NCBI RefSeq assembly: GCF_016093275.1
Contig: NZ_JAEDAK010000001.1
Span: 1 to 64,000 of the forward strand
Source: Inhella proteolytica
GTDB lineage: Bacteria; Pseudomonadota; Gammaproteobacteria; Burkholderiales; Burkholderiaceae_C
DNA: 64,000 bases
Direction: 5' to 3'
This document shows positions 18,599-27,903 of this stretch, one piece after another. The translations under genes and the position numbers were made by a program. Below the pieces are notes generated by a model, which worked only from the letters and a program-made list of their open reading frames with translations, was not told the origin of the DNA and searched no databases. Every line of letters starts with the position of its first letter. Within the stretch, counting starts at the first letter, position 1.

Positions 18599-21500
18599 CT
18601 ACTCCACCGTGTAGTAGTGCCCCGCCTTGTTGAGCCCGCGCACCTCTTCCCAGCTGGCCCCCAGGCCGATGTAGACCAGGGTGCCCACCAGGCCGGAGAG
18701 GTCCAGCGCATTGGTGACGCTCAGGCTCACGCGACCGCTTGGGGGCACGGTGAGGCTCTGCACGGGCTGCATGGGTTCGGTCATCGGCACCCAGCCGGCG
18801 GGGGTCTGCATGTACTGCCGGCCATCGGGGGTGACGGCCCAGGAGTAGAGCTGGCGCAGCTGGCCACGGTCTTCATCGAGCGGGTCGACGCTGGCGGTGA
18901 GGGTGCGGGCGGTGAGCGGGCCCGAAGCCGTGCCGGTGTAGCGCTGCAGCGTGGCGGCGGTCTGCACGGTGGGGCATTGGGTGACGCCGCTGAGCTGGTC
19001 GCCGGTGGCGATGGGGCGCATCAGCACCTGGCCCTTGGCCGAGAGCTCAGGAATGGTGACGCCCACACAGATGATGGCGTTGCTGGCCACCAGCGGGTCC
19101 GCCACTTCCGTCCCGTACACGGGTAGTTGCGAGCCGGTGGTGAGCGGTCCGGCCAGGCTGGGCTGGGCGGGGGTGCTGGGGCCGCTTTGCTTGATGCCGC
19201 CGCGCGTGAACACCACCGGGGCCATGCCGGGTGCCGCAGCATCGGCCCGGCGGCGCGGCGGGCCGGAGCGTGCGGCGGCGGCGTGCCGAGAGGGGGAGGC
19301 CCCTGGCGCAGCGCGGGGCAGCAGGGCGCTGAAGTAGACCTCGCCGGCCACGCCCACGGCGCGCGGGTCGGTCAGCAGGGCGCTCAGGCCCTGGGCGTTG
19401 CGGATGGCGCGCAGCAGCACCAGCGTGGGGTCGCTGGAGGGTTGCGAGCCGCTGGCGCGCTTGAGGTTGAGCCAGCCGGTGGCGCGCTCGTCCAGAACGA
19501 AGCCGGGGCGCATGGCGTTGGCCAGGCTGCCGTCGCCCAGCTGGCCGTGGCTGTTGGAGCCGCCCATCAGCACCAGGCCGTCCTGCCGCACGAAGGCGCT
19601 CACCGCGTCGCCGGCGGCCATACCTGCCACGCTGCTGGCGCCGCGCAGCAGGCGCGGGGTGCTGCCCAGCTGGTCCTGGGCGGAGCCGAGTTCGCCAAAC
19701 AGGTTGTAGCCCCAGAACCAGCCCAGCAGGCTGCCGTCCGCGCGCCGCGCCACCGCGTGCTGCAGGCCAATCGTCAGTTCCACCACCTGGCTCAGGCCGG
19801 GCACCGGCACGGGCCGCAGGCGGCGGGTCTGGCTGCCGTCGCCGAGCTGGCCGCGTTCGTTGTCGCCCCAGGCCCAGACGCTGCCGTCGCCCTTCAGCGC
19901 CCAGCTGCTGCGGCCGCGCGCGGCCAGCGCCACCACGCCGCTCAGGCCCGCAACGGCCACCGGGGCGCTGCGCGCGTCCAGCGTGCCGTCGCCCAGCTGG
20001 CCGGCGCTGTTGTCGCCCATCGCGGCCACGCTGCCATCCGAGCGCAGCAGCAGCACATGGGCGTCGCCGGCCGCCAGGGCCAGGCCGCCCTGGCCGGCGC
20101 CGAGCAGCTGGGCCGGCTCGGCGGGGTTGCCGGTGGTGGGCACCGGCAGGCCGCTGCCCCAGCCCCACAGGCTGCCGTCCTTCTTCAGGGCCAGGGTGTA
20201 GAAGTCGCCCGCGAACACGCTGCGCACGTCGGCGATGCCGCTCAGCTGCTCGGGCTGGCCGATGTCGGCCCAGCTGGCATTGCCGAGCTGGGCGTAGCCA
20301 TTGCCGCCCCAGGCCCAGAGCCGGCCGGCGCCGTCCAGCGCCATGCTGTGGTCCCAGCCGGCCGAGACCTGGCTGATGACCGGCAGCCCGGCCACCTGGG
20401 CCGGCACGGAGCGGTGCAGGAAGCGCCCGCGCCCGAGCTGCCCCGAGGCATCCAGCCCCCAGCTGAAGACGCGGCCATTGGCGCCCAGGGCCAGGCCATA
20501 CCAGGTGCCCGAGGCCACCTGCACGAGTCCGGCGATGTCGACCACCGGGGCGGGTTCCTCGCGGTAGGTGGTGGTGCCGTCGCCCAGACTGCCGAAGCCA
20601 TTGCCGTTGAGGGCGCCGAAGCCGAGCGCCGTGCCGTCGCTCTTGAGCAGGAAGCCCTGGCCGTAGCCGCGGGCGGCGCCGCTGAGCGTGCCCACCGCGG
20701 CCTGCGCCTGCGCGCTGGTGCCCGGCACCCATTGCCACCAGCGTGTCGGGTCCGTGCCAATCGCCACCGCGTAGACCGAGCCGGCCGCCACCTTGGCGGC
20801 GCCGCTGATGCCCGGCACCTGCACCGGGCTCAGGCGCGCCGGTGGGCGCGGGCTGGCATAGGGATTGCCGGCGCCCCATTCCCACACCGTGCCATCGGCT
20901 CGCACCGCGTAGCTGAGCTCCTGGGCCGCGGCAAGCGCGCGCACATTGCTGAGGCCGGGCAGGGGCGTGGGGCTGGCGCGGTCGCTCGTGTGGCCCAGGC
21001 CCAGTGCGCCGAACTCATTGCGCCCCCAGGCCAGCACGGTGCCATCGGCCTTCAGCGCCAGCGCATGGCGGTCGCCGCAGGCGAGCTGTGTGACGCCCTG
21101 CAGGCCCGCCACCGGAGCGGCGGTGGCGTTCTCGGGGCGCTCGCCTTCACCGAGCGTGAGGTTGTAGTTGGAGCCCCAGCCCCAGACGCTGCCATCAGCC
21201 CGGCGCGCCAGGGCGTACTCCGGCCCCGCGCAGAGTTCCACCACCTGGGTCAGGCCGGGCACGCGGCCCGGGGTGGCGCGGTCGGGGCGGCTGCCGTCGC
21301 CCAGCTGGCCGGCGTAGTTGCTGCCCCAGGTCCAGACCGTGCCTTCGCGCCCCAGGGCCAGCGAGAAGTAGCCGCCCGAGGCGATGGCGGCGATGTTGCC
21401 GAGGCCGACGACGAGGCCGGGGCGCGGCTCGTAGGGCCGGGTGCCGCTACCGAGTTGGCCGTTCTGGTCCGAACCCCAGGCCAGCACCTTGCCATCGGCG

Positions 21501-21637
21501 CTCAGCGCCAGGCTGTGCGGCCCGCGCACCGAGACCATCGGCGCGCCATCGGCCGCCGCGGCGGCGCCGGGCAGTGCGCTTGCCAGCAAGGCCATCCACG
21601 CCAACCAAGCGGTGCGCTTGCCGTCCGATGGGTTCAT
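18599..21637 (-). CDS. Exported RCC1-repeat protein (first of a tandem pair)
   Basis: A 1012-residue protein with a signal peptide (about residues 1-28, ending PGAAAA) followed by many RCC1 repeats, recognised by recurring VWAWGDNERGQLGDGS-type units. They probably build two seven-bladed beta-propellers outside the cytoplasm. After about residue 700 comes a linker, then a C-terminal region of about 170 residues closely matching that of the next gene (VTIPELSAKGQVLMRPIATG, VDPLDEDRGQLRQLYSWAVTPDGRQYMQT). It ends in a LVYIGLGASWEEVR motif resembling C-terminal motifs of some exported betaproteobacterial proteins. A role in surface interaction or polymer binding is possible but unproven. The start is the ATG at 21637, with a good signal peptide. 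Confidence 0.85.
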   Translation of the reverse strand: MNPSDGKRTAWLAWMALLASALPGAAAAADGAPMVSVRGPHSLALSADGKVLAWGSDQNGQLGSGTRPYEPRPGLVVGLGNIAAIASGGYFSLALGREGTVWTWGSNYAGQLGDGSRPDRATPGRVPGLTQVVELCAGPEYALARRADGSVWGWGSNYNLTLGEGERPENATAAPVAGLQGVTQLACGDRHALALKADGTVLAWGRNEFGALGLGHTSDRASPTPLPGLSNVRALAAAQELSYAVRADGTVWEWGAGNPYASPRPPARLSPVQVPGISGAAKVAAGSVYAVAIGTDPTRWWQWVPGTSAQAQAAVGTLSGAARGYGQGFLLKSDGTALGFGALNGNGFGSLGDGTTTYREEPAPVVDIAGLVQVASGTWYGLALGANGRVFSWGLDASGQLGRGRFLHRSVPAQVAGLPVISQVSAGWDHSMALDGAGRLWAWGGNGYAQLGNASWADIGQPEQLSGIADVRSVFAGDFYTLALKKDGSLWGWGSGLPVPTTGNPAEPAQLLGAGQGGLALAAGDAHVLLLRSDGSVAAMGDNSAGQLGDGTLDARSAPVAVAGLSGVVALAARGRSSWALKGDGSVWAWGDNERGQLGDGSQTRRLRPVPVPGLSQVVELTIGLQHAVARRADGSLLGWFWGYNLFGELGSAQDQLGSTPRLLRGASSVAGMAAGDAVSAFVRQDGLVLMGGSNSHGQLGDGSLANAMRPGFVLDERATGWLNLKRASGSQPSSDPTLVLLRAIRNAQGLSALLTDPRAVGVAGEVYFSALLPRAAPGASPSRHAAAARSGPPRRRADAAAPGMAPVVFTRGGIKQSGPSTPAQPSLAGPLTTGSQLPVYGTEVADPLVASNAIICVGVTIPELSAKGQVLMRPIATGDQLSGVTQCPTVQTAATLQRYTGTASGPLTARTLTASVDPLDEDRGQLRQLYSWAVTPDGRQYMQTPAGWVPMTEPMQPVQSLTVPPSGRVSLSVTNALDLSGLVGTLVYIGLGASWEEVRGLNKAGHYYTVE

Positions 21638-21684
21638 GCGGGCTCCCGCTGCGGTGCGATGGCGTGAGCGTAGCGCCCGCGGAG

Positions 21685-24600
21685 CTATTGCACCGTGGTG
21701 TGCTGGCCGGCCTTGTTCAGGTCGCGCACCTCCGCCCAGCTGCTGCCCACGCCGATGAAGACCAAGGTGCCTTCCAGGCCGCTGAGATTGAGCGCGCGCG
21801 TGACGTCGAGCAGGTAGTTGCCCGTGCTCGGCAGGGTGACGGTGGCGACCGCGCGCATGGGTTCGGTCATGGCTTCCCAGACGTTCGGGGCGGTCTGCAT
21901 GTACTGGCGGCCATCGGGCGTGACGGCCCAGGAGAACACCTGGCGCAGCTGGCCGCGCTCCTCGTCCAGCGGGGTCACCTCGGCCACGATGGTGCGGGCG
22001 GTGATCGGGCCGCTGCTCTGCGCACGGAAGCGCGCCAGCGTGGCGGCCGTCTGCACCGGTGGGCACTGCACCACGCCCTGCACGCCAGCGCCGGTGGCGA
22101 TGGGGCGCATCAGCACCTGGCCCTTGGCCGAAAGCTCGGGGATGGTGACGCCCATGCAGATGACGGCGCTGCTGTCGGCCAGCGGGTTGCTGAGGCCGCT
22201 GATGACGGCGAGCTCGTTGGCGCGGCCGAGGTCGCCGTTGTAGGCCACCTCGGCCTGCGCGCCGCCGCTGCCGCTGGTCTGCTTGAAGCCGCCGCGGGAG
22301 ATCACGCCAGCCACCGTGGCGGGGGCGGCGCCCTCGGCCAGCGGGCGCGCGCTGCGGAAGGCCGTGAGCGGCCCGCGCTGCGGCCCGCGGGAGGGCGTCG
22401 CGGCACCCGGGCTGCAGTTGCTGGTGCAGCCGGTCAGCGGCGAGTTGGCCGGCGCGAGCACGCTGAAATACACATCGCCCAACAGGCCGGCGGCGCGCAA
22501 ATCGGTCAGGCTGGCCTTGAGGTCATAGCCCTGGGTTTGCAGCTTCAGCAGATAGGCCAGCAGCTCGGGGCCGGCGCCGCCGCTCGGGGCGGCCAGGCGC
22601 AGCAGGCCGGTGGCCTGCTCGTTCACGACGCTCAGCGGGCGCGCGCTGGCGGCGATGGTGCCGTCGCCCAACTGCCCGGTGGTGTTGAGGCCCCAGATCC
22701 ACAAGCTGCCGTCGCGCCGCAGCGCCAGGGTGTGATCGGCGGTGGGGCCGCTGAACACGTCGACGAAGCCATCACCCAGCTTGGCCGGTGTGGCGCGGTT
22801 GCGGCGCGCGCCATCGCCCAGCTGGTTGAACCGGCCGTCGCCCCACATCCACAGGGAGCCATCGGCCTGGAGGGCGGCGACATGGTTCTGACCCGCCGCC
22901 ACCTTCACGTAGCCGCCGCCCACACGCTGGGGGCTGCTGGCGTCAGTGAAATCGCCCACGCCCAGTTGGCCGGAGCCGTTCGCGCCCCAGGCCCAGAGGC
23001 TGCCATCGATCTTGAGCGCCATGCTGAAACGGGTGCCGGCCAGTATGGTGCTGAAGCCTGTGCCCACGCGCACGGGTTCGGCGCGCGGGTTGCGGTCGCC
23101 CAGGCCGAGCTGTCCGGCGTCGTTGGCGCCCCAGGCCCACAGGCTGGTGTCGGGCTGCAGGCCCAGGCTGTGCGAATGACCGGCGGCGATGGCCGTCCAG
23201 ACCGCGCTGCCGAGTTGGCGCGGGGTCCACACGACCTCGCTGTTGTGGCCGAGCTGACCTTCCACATTGCTGCCCCAAGTCCAGAGCTTGCCGTCGGTCT
23301 TGAGTGCCAGGCTGTGGGCATTGCCGGCCGCCACGCTGGCAAAGCCGCTGCCGACCTGGCGCGGCAGACGCTGGTGCCCGACCACCCCCAGGCCGAGCGG
23401 TGCATTGCCCTGGCCCCAGGACCAAAGCGTGCCGTCGGGCTTCAGCGCAAGGTTGTGGCCGAGCCCCATGGCGATGCTGCGAAAGCCGCTGTCCAGCACG
23501 GTCGGCGTGGTCTTGCTTTCGGGCGGTCCATTGCCCAGCTGGCCCTCGTAGTCGTCGCCCCAGGCCCAGACCGATCCATCGCTCCTGAGACCGACATTGA
23601 ACAGCGACCCCGCCGCCAGCGCCGCCCAGCCGGTACTGATGGCAATGGGGTTGAAGCGAGTGCTGGTGCTGCCATCGCCGAGTTGGCCGAAGCGGTTGTC
23701 GCCCCAGGTATACAGCTGCCCGTCGGAGCGCAGCGCCAGCCCGTGATAGAAGCCTGCGCTCATGGTGCTGACGCCGCTGAGGATCTGCGTCGGTGTGGCT
23801 TGGATGCCGCCGCGCCCGTCTTCGGTGCTGCGATAGCCCCAGATCCAGAGCGTGCCGTCGGTTTTCAGGCCCAGGCTGGTGTAGCCGGTGGCGGCGATGG
23901 CCGCATAACCGCTGCCGATGCGGCGTGGTGTGCTGGCGTCGGCCCGACTGCCATCGCCCAACTGGCCGTAGTAGTTGTCGCCCCAGGCCCAGAGGCTGCC
24001 GTCGGCCTGCAGCGCCAGGCTGTGCTCGCTGCCGGCCGCCACCGCTTGGGCGGTGAGCCCGATGGCCGTGGGCAGGTTCACGCTGACCGTGCTGGTGCTA
24101 CCCATGCCGAGCTGGCCGGACTGGTTGCGGCCCCAGCTCCACACGCTGCCATTCGCCTGGATGGCCAGGTTGTGGGTGAAGCCTGCGGCGGCCGCCACAT
24201 AGCCTGAGCCCACCTGCACCGGCCTGCGCCGATCGGTGAGAGCGCCGTCGCCGATCAGGCCAAAGAGTCCGCTGCCCCAGGCCCACAGCGAACCATCGGC
24301 CTTGAGCCCCAGGCTGTGGTTGACGCCCGTGGACACCAGGCTGAAGCCGGTACCCACCCGCACCGGATTGGCGCGCGGCACCACGCTGCCGTCGCCGAGT
24401 TGACCCAGGCTGTTGTTGCCCCAGGCCCAGAGCGTGCCCTGGACATCGATGGCGAAGCCCTGGCTGCCGCCGCCAAAGACCTTGGCCACCGCCACCGGCA
24501 GCTGCACGCGCTGGGGGGCCAGCGCGCCCGCCACCACCTGGCGGCCCCAGACGCGCAGCACGCCGCCTTCGTCCACGGTGGCGCTGCTGTACCAGGCGGC

Positions 24601-24729
24601 CGCACCGGCGGGCGGCGCGGCCTCGCAGGGCAGGGCAGCCAGCAGCGTGCTCAACGCGGCTGCCATCAGCCCCGTCCATCCGGCAGGGGGCTCACCAGTC
24701 CAGGTCGAGAGTCTGCGTTCGACTGACAT
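21685..24729 (-). CDS. Exported RCC1-repeat protein (second of a tandem pair)
   Basis: A 1014-residue paralogue of the downstream gene with the same plan. An N-terminal export signal (hydrophobic MAAALSTLLAALPCEA at about residues 22-37) is followed by about a dozen or more WAWGDNYYGQLGDGS-type RCC1 units and a C-terminal region of about 170 residues shared with its neighbour. The ATG at 24729 is chosen because AAGGGG lies about 8 bp upstream; a later in-frame ATG at the hydrophobic core is possible. A cysteine pair in LTGCTSNCSPGAATPS sits in the linker and is absent from the other copy. The 47-bp gap suggests one operon. Function is unknown; the RCC1 fold generally serves protein or ligand binding. 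Confidence 0.85.
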   Translation of the reverse strand: MSVERRLSTWTGEPPAGWTGLMAAALSTLLAALPCEAAPPAGAAAWYSSATVDEGGVLRVWGRQVVAGALAPQRVQLPVAVAKVFGGGSQGFAIDVQGTLWAWGNNSLGQLGDGSVVPRANPVRVGTGFSLVSTGVNHSLGLKADGSLWAWGSGLFGLIGDGALTDRRRPVQVGSGYVAAAAGFTHNLAIQANGSVWSWGRNQSGQLGMGSTSTVSVNLPTAIGLTAQAVAAGSEHSLALQADGSLWAWGDNYYGQLGDGSRADASTPRRIGSGYAAIAATGYTSLGLKTDGTLWIWGYRSTEDGRGGIQATPTQILSGVSTMSAGFYHGLALRSDGQLYTWGDNRFGQLGDGSTSTRFNPIAISTGWAALAAGSLFNVGLRSDGSVWAWGDDYEGQLGNGPPESKTTPTVLDSGFRSIAMGLGHNLALKPDGTLWSWGQGNAPLGLGVVGHQRLPRQVGSGFASVAAGNAHSLALKTDGKLWTWGSNVEGQLGHNSEVVWTPRQLGSAVWTAIAAGHSHSLGLQPDTSLWAWGANDAGQLGLGDRNPRAEPVRVGTGFSTILAGTRFSMALKIDGSLWAWGANGSGQLGVGDFTDASSPQRVGGGYVKVAAGQNHVAALQADGSLWMWGDGRFNQLGDGARRNRATPAKLGDGFVDVFSGPTADHTLALRRDGSLWIWGLNTTGQLGDGTIAASARPLSVVNEQATGLLRLAAPSGGAGPELLAYLLKLQTQGYDLKASLTDLRAAGLLGDVYFSVLAPANSPLTGCTSNCSPGAATPSRGPQRGPLTAFRSARPLAEGAAPATVAGVISRGGFKQTSGSGGAQAEVAYNGDLGRANELAVISGLSNPLADSSAVICMGVTIPELSAKGQVLMRPIATGAGVQGVVQCPPVQTAATLARFRAQSSGPITARTIVAEVTPLDEERGQLRQVFSWAVTPDGRQYMQTAPNVWEAMTEPMRAVATVTLPSTGNYLLDVTRALNLSGLEGTLVFIGVGSSWAEVRDLNKAGQHTTVQ

Positions 24730-24912
24730 CGGGAACCCCTTGCAAAGACCGAGGCGCAGCGCCGACTCTAGGCCGCGGCGGCGTCGATCGAAAGCCTGCA
24801 AATCGAGGCCCGGGCGCTGTGGCGGCTTGGACGCGCTGGCGCTTGCCCCGCTTGGCGAAGCCGGAGGCTGCGGCTACCCTGCCTCGGCCATCTCACTGCA
24901 GCAGGGGACTCC

Positions 24913-25668
24913 ATGAAGACCAAGTGCGCACTTCTTTTGGCGGTTGTCTTGGGCCCTGCGGCCTGGGCCGACGATGCGACGACGCTGACGGTGGGCCTGC
25001 GGGCCTGGTCCAACACCTGGAGCACCTGGGACGTCTACCCACCCACGGCGGTGGGCAACGCCTACATCCCCGGCGCCTCCGAGAACTTCAGCAGCCAGGA
25101 CAAGGCGGCACTGATCCCTTCGGTTTCCCTGCGCCAGGGCGATTGGCTGCTGTCGGCCAGCCGTTTCGTCAAGACCCGCTACGGCTTCGACGGCAATGAG
25201 GGCCCCTTTTCTGCCAAGCGCGAGGAAACCGACTTCCATGCCGGCTACTACCTGCTGCCCACGTTGGCGCTCTCGCTGGGCCACAAGAGCGTCAAGCAGG
25301 AGTTCAGCGGTGGTACCGAGTTCAAGTACAGCGGTCCGATCCTGGGCGTGCTCGGCTCGGCCCCGCTGACGCGCGGCTTCAGCCTGTACGGCAATGTCGG
25401 CTACGGCCGCGTGAAGGGGCGCTTCCCGGTGGCGGATGCCAGCGGCCGCGCCAAGTTCGATGCCGACTACTGGCTGGGCGAGGCCGGCCTGGCCTATTCC
25501 TTCGAGGGCGTGGCGGCGGCCAAGGCCATGACCCTGACCCTGGGCTACCGCAGCCAGGTGCTGGCCACCCAGGGCTTTCGCATCGCCCTCAGCCCCACCA
25601 CCAACCGCTCCACCGAGCTGCGCGACACCACCGAGGGCCTGGCCCTGGGTTTGAGCCTGTCGTTCTGA
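24913..25668 (+). CDS. Predicted outer-membrane beta-barrel protein
   Basis: A 251-residue protein with a clear signal peptide (MKTKCALLLAVVLGPAAWA) and alternating hydrophobic/aromatic strands (LTVGLRAWSNTW, WLLSASRFVKTRYGF, FSLYGNVGYGRVKG, MTLTLGYRSQVL). The C-terminal residue is phenylalanine after LGLSLSF, the usual signal for Bam-dependent insertion. The length suits an 8- to 12-stranded barrel. No specific family is recognised. It is divergent from the RCC1 pair across 183 bp and precedes the caspase-like gene by about 90 bp, so a surface-associated role shared with those genes is possible. Confidence 0.75.
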   Translation: MKTKCALLLAVVLGPAAWADDATTLTVGLRAWSNTWSTWDVYPPTAVGNAYIPGASENFSSQDKAALIPSVSLRQGDWLLSASRFVKTRYGFDGNEGPFSAKREETDFHAGYYLLPTLALSLGHKSVKQEFSGGTEFKYSGPILGVLGSAPLTRGFSLYGNVGYGRVKGRFPVADASGRAKFDADYWLGEAGLAYSFEGVAAAKAMTLTLGYRSQVLATQGFRIALSPTTNRSTELRDTTEGLALGLSLSF

Positions 25669-25758
25669 GGTGGGCCCGAGCCGGCTCGGCGCTTGCGCGC
25701 CCTCAGCGCAAGCGCTTCAATCCAGCGCAGGGCCGGAGGGCGGAGACGGGGTGCAGCG

Positions 25759-27873
25759 GTGAAGGCTTGGCTTTGGGGCGGACTGGGTTGTGCCTGGGTG
25801 GCGATGCTGCCCGTGGCGGCGGCTGCACCGGACGAACGCGCGGTGCAGGTGGCCGCGGCCGCACCGGCAGGGGGCACGGGCCTGGCGCCCGAGGTGGGGC
25901 GGCGCACGGCGCTGGTGATCGGCAATGCCCAGTACAAGCACCTTTCGGCGCTGAAGAACCCGGTCAACGACAGCCGTGCCATCTGCGACAAGCTGCGGGG
26001 CCTGCGCTTCGATGTCGACTGCCAGGAGAACCTGCCCGACCCACGCGCCATGCGCCGGGCGGTGGCGGCCTTCGTCAAGCGCCTGCAGCCCAACGACACC
26101 GCGCTGTTCTATTACGCCGGCCATGGCATCGAGGTGGGGGGCGAGAACTACCTGGTGCCCACCGAGGCCGAGGTCAGCAGCGAGTCCTATGTGCCGGACG
26201 AGACCTTCCGGCTCTCCTTCCTGTTCGACGAGCTGCGTGCCTCCGGCGTGCGCCTGTCCATCTTGATCCTCGATGCCTGCCGCGAGAACCCCTTTGCGCA
26301 GAGCCGCTCGGCCTCCGGGGCGGGCGGCGGCCTGGCGCTGCCCAATGCCCCGGCCGGCAGCATCGTCATCTACCCCACGGCGCCTGGGCGGGTGGCCTAC
26401 GACGGCTTTGGCCGCAACGGCCTCTTCACTGCCCACCTGCTCAAGCATCTGGACAGCCCGGGCCTGAACATCGAGGAGATGTTCAAGCGCGTCATCGACG
26501 GTGTGCGCACCGAATCCACCCCCTTCGGCGCGCCCCAGGTGCCGTGGATCAACTTCTCCTTTACCGGCGAGTTCTGCTTCGTGGGCTGCGGCACGCGCGT
26601 CAGCACGGCGCAGTACCAGGCCCTGGTGCGCGAGAAGGAGCAGATGCAGCAGCTCACCGAGCAGCAGCGCGCCGCCATTGCCGCCATGCGCACCGACTTC
26701 GAGGCCCGCGAGCAGGAGGTGCAGACCCTGAAGCAGCGCATGGCCACGCTGCAGGAGGACATGCGCGTCAGTTCGATGAACAAGCAGATGTCCCAGCAGG
26801 CGCTGGCGCAGCTGGAAGCCGAGCGTGAGGCGCTGGCCGGCTCGGCCCGCCTGCTGGCGCAGCGCGACCGCGAGCTGCAGCAGGCCCGGGCCCAGCTGCA
26901 GCAGCTGGAGGCGGCCCAGGCCGAAACCACCAAGCAGCAGCAGGTGGTGGCCGGCCAGCTGGAGCGCATCCGCGAGCTGGAGGAGCAGCTGGCTCAGGCC
27001 GGCCAGGCCCAGCGCTCCGCGGCGGATGTGAACCGCCTCAAGGCCGAACGCGACGAGCTGCTGGCCAAGAACGCCGCCGTGACGCAGGAGCTGCGCGCGG
27101 CGCGCGTGGCGCAGTCCGAGCTGGAGGAACTGCGCAAACGCCTGGCCCGCTTTGCGCAGACGCAGTCCGAGCTCAACGCCTACAAGAGCCGGTTGGAAAA
27201 CTCGGAGCGCGCTTACCAGGCGCTGGTGCAGGAAAAGGCGCAGATCCAGCGCCTGGCTGGCGAGCAGCAGCAGGCCATTCAAGGGCTGAAGCAGGACCTG
27301 GCGGCGCGCGAGCAGGAGCTGGCCGCGGTGCAGGCCCGCATGGCCCGGCTGCAGGAAGACATCCAAGCCGGCACGCAGGAGAAGAAGCTCTCGCAATCGG
27401 CGCTGAACCAGTTGCAGCAGGAGCGCGACCGCCTGGCCCAGTCGGCCCAGGTGCTGGCCGAACGCGAGAAGGAGCTGCAGCAGACGCGCACCCGCCTGCA
27501 GCAGTACGAGAGCCGGCAGGTCGAGCTGGCGCGCGACCGCGCGCTGTCCGAGCGGCAGCAGGCGCGCATCCGCGAGCTGGAAGCCCAGTTGCAGCAGGTG
27601 GGCAAGGACGCCCCTGCCGCGGCCAGCCTGGCCCGGCTGCGCGAGGAACGCGACCAGCTGCAGGCCCAGAACGCGCAGATCGCCGACAAGCTGCGCGCCA
27701 GCCAGGGCGCGCAGCAGGAACTGGAGGAACTGCGCCGCCAGGTGGCGCGCCACCAGAGCCAGCAGTCCGAGCTGGACACCTACCGGCTGCGCATGGAAAC
27801 GGCCGAGAAGCAGCTGAAGGACGCCATGGCCGCGGCCGTGAAGAAGGCGGCGGTGGTGGCGCCGGCCTTGTAA
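25759..27873 (+). CDS. Exported caspase-family (C14) protein with long coiled coil
   Basis: A 704-residue protein. The start is taken as GTG 25759, which begins a good signal peptide (MKAWLWGGLGCAWVAMLPVAAAA); an upstream TTG at 25693 would add 22 basic residues. Residues about 48-275 form a caspase-like peptidase domain with the catalytic dyad intact: His122 in YYAGHG and Cys174 in LILDACREN. The rest (about 290-690) is an almost continuous coiled coil rich in Gln, Glu, Leu and Arg, built from two related halves, each opening with a YQALV(R/Q)EK segment. Proteins of this kind are called metacaspase-like or orthocaspase; targets are unknown. Export suggests a periplasmic role. The next gene is convergent, 30 bp away. 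Confidence 0.85.
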   Translation: MKAWLWGGLGCAWVAMLPVAAAAPDERAVQVAAAAPAGGTGLAPEVGRRTALVIGNAQYKHLSALKNPVNDSRAICDKLRGLRFDVDCQENLPDPRAMRRAVAAFVKRLQPNDTALFYYAGHGIEVGGENYLVPTEAEVSSESYVPDETFRLSFLFDELRASGVRLSILILDACRENPFAQSRSASGAGGGLALPNAPAGSIVIYPTAPGRVAYDGFGRNGLFTAHLLKHLDSPGLNIEEMFKRVIDGVRTESTPFGAPQVPWINFSFTGEFCFVGCGTRVSTAQYQALVREKEQMQQLTEQQRAAIAAMRTDFEAREQEVQTLKQRMATLQEDMRVSSMNKQMSQQALAQLEAEREALAGSARLLAQRDRELQQARAQLQQLEAAQAETTKQQQVVAGQLERIRELEEQLAQAGQAQRSAADVNRLKAERDELLAKNAAVTQELRAARVAQSELEELRKRLARFAQTQSELNAYKSRLENSERAYQALVQEKAQIQRLAGEQQQAIQGLKQDLAAREQELAAVQARMARLQEDIQAGTQEKKLSQSALNQLQQERDRLAQSAQVLAEREKELQQTRTRLQQYESRQVELARDRALSERQQARIRELEAQLQQVGKDAPAAASLARLREERDQLQAQNAQIADKLRASQGAQQELEELRRQVARHQSQQSELDTYRLRMETAEKQLKDAMAAAVKKAAVVAPAL

Positions 27874-27903
27874 AGAGGCCGCGCGCCGGGTGCGCGTTGC
27901 CGC

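Noticed and set aside
18599-24729. CRISPR or tandem DNA repeat array
   Set aside because: The periodicity comes from degenerate protein-level RCC1 units, not identical DNA repeats with spacers.
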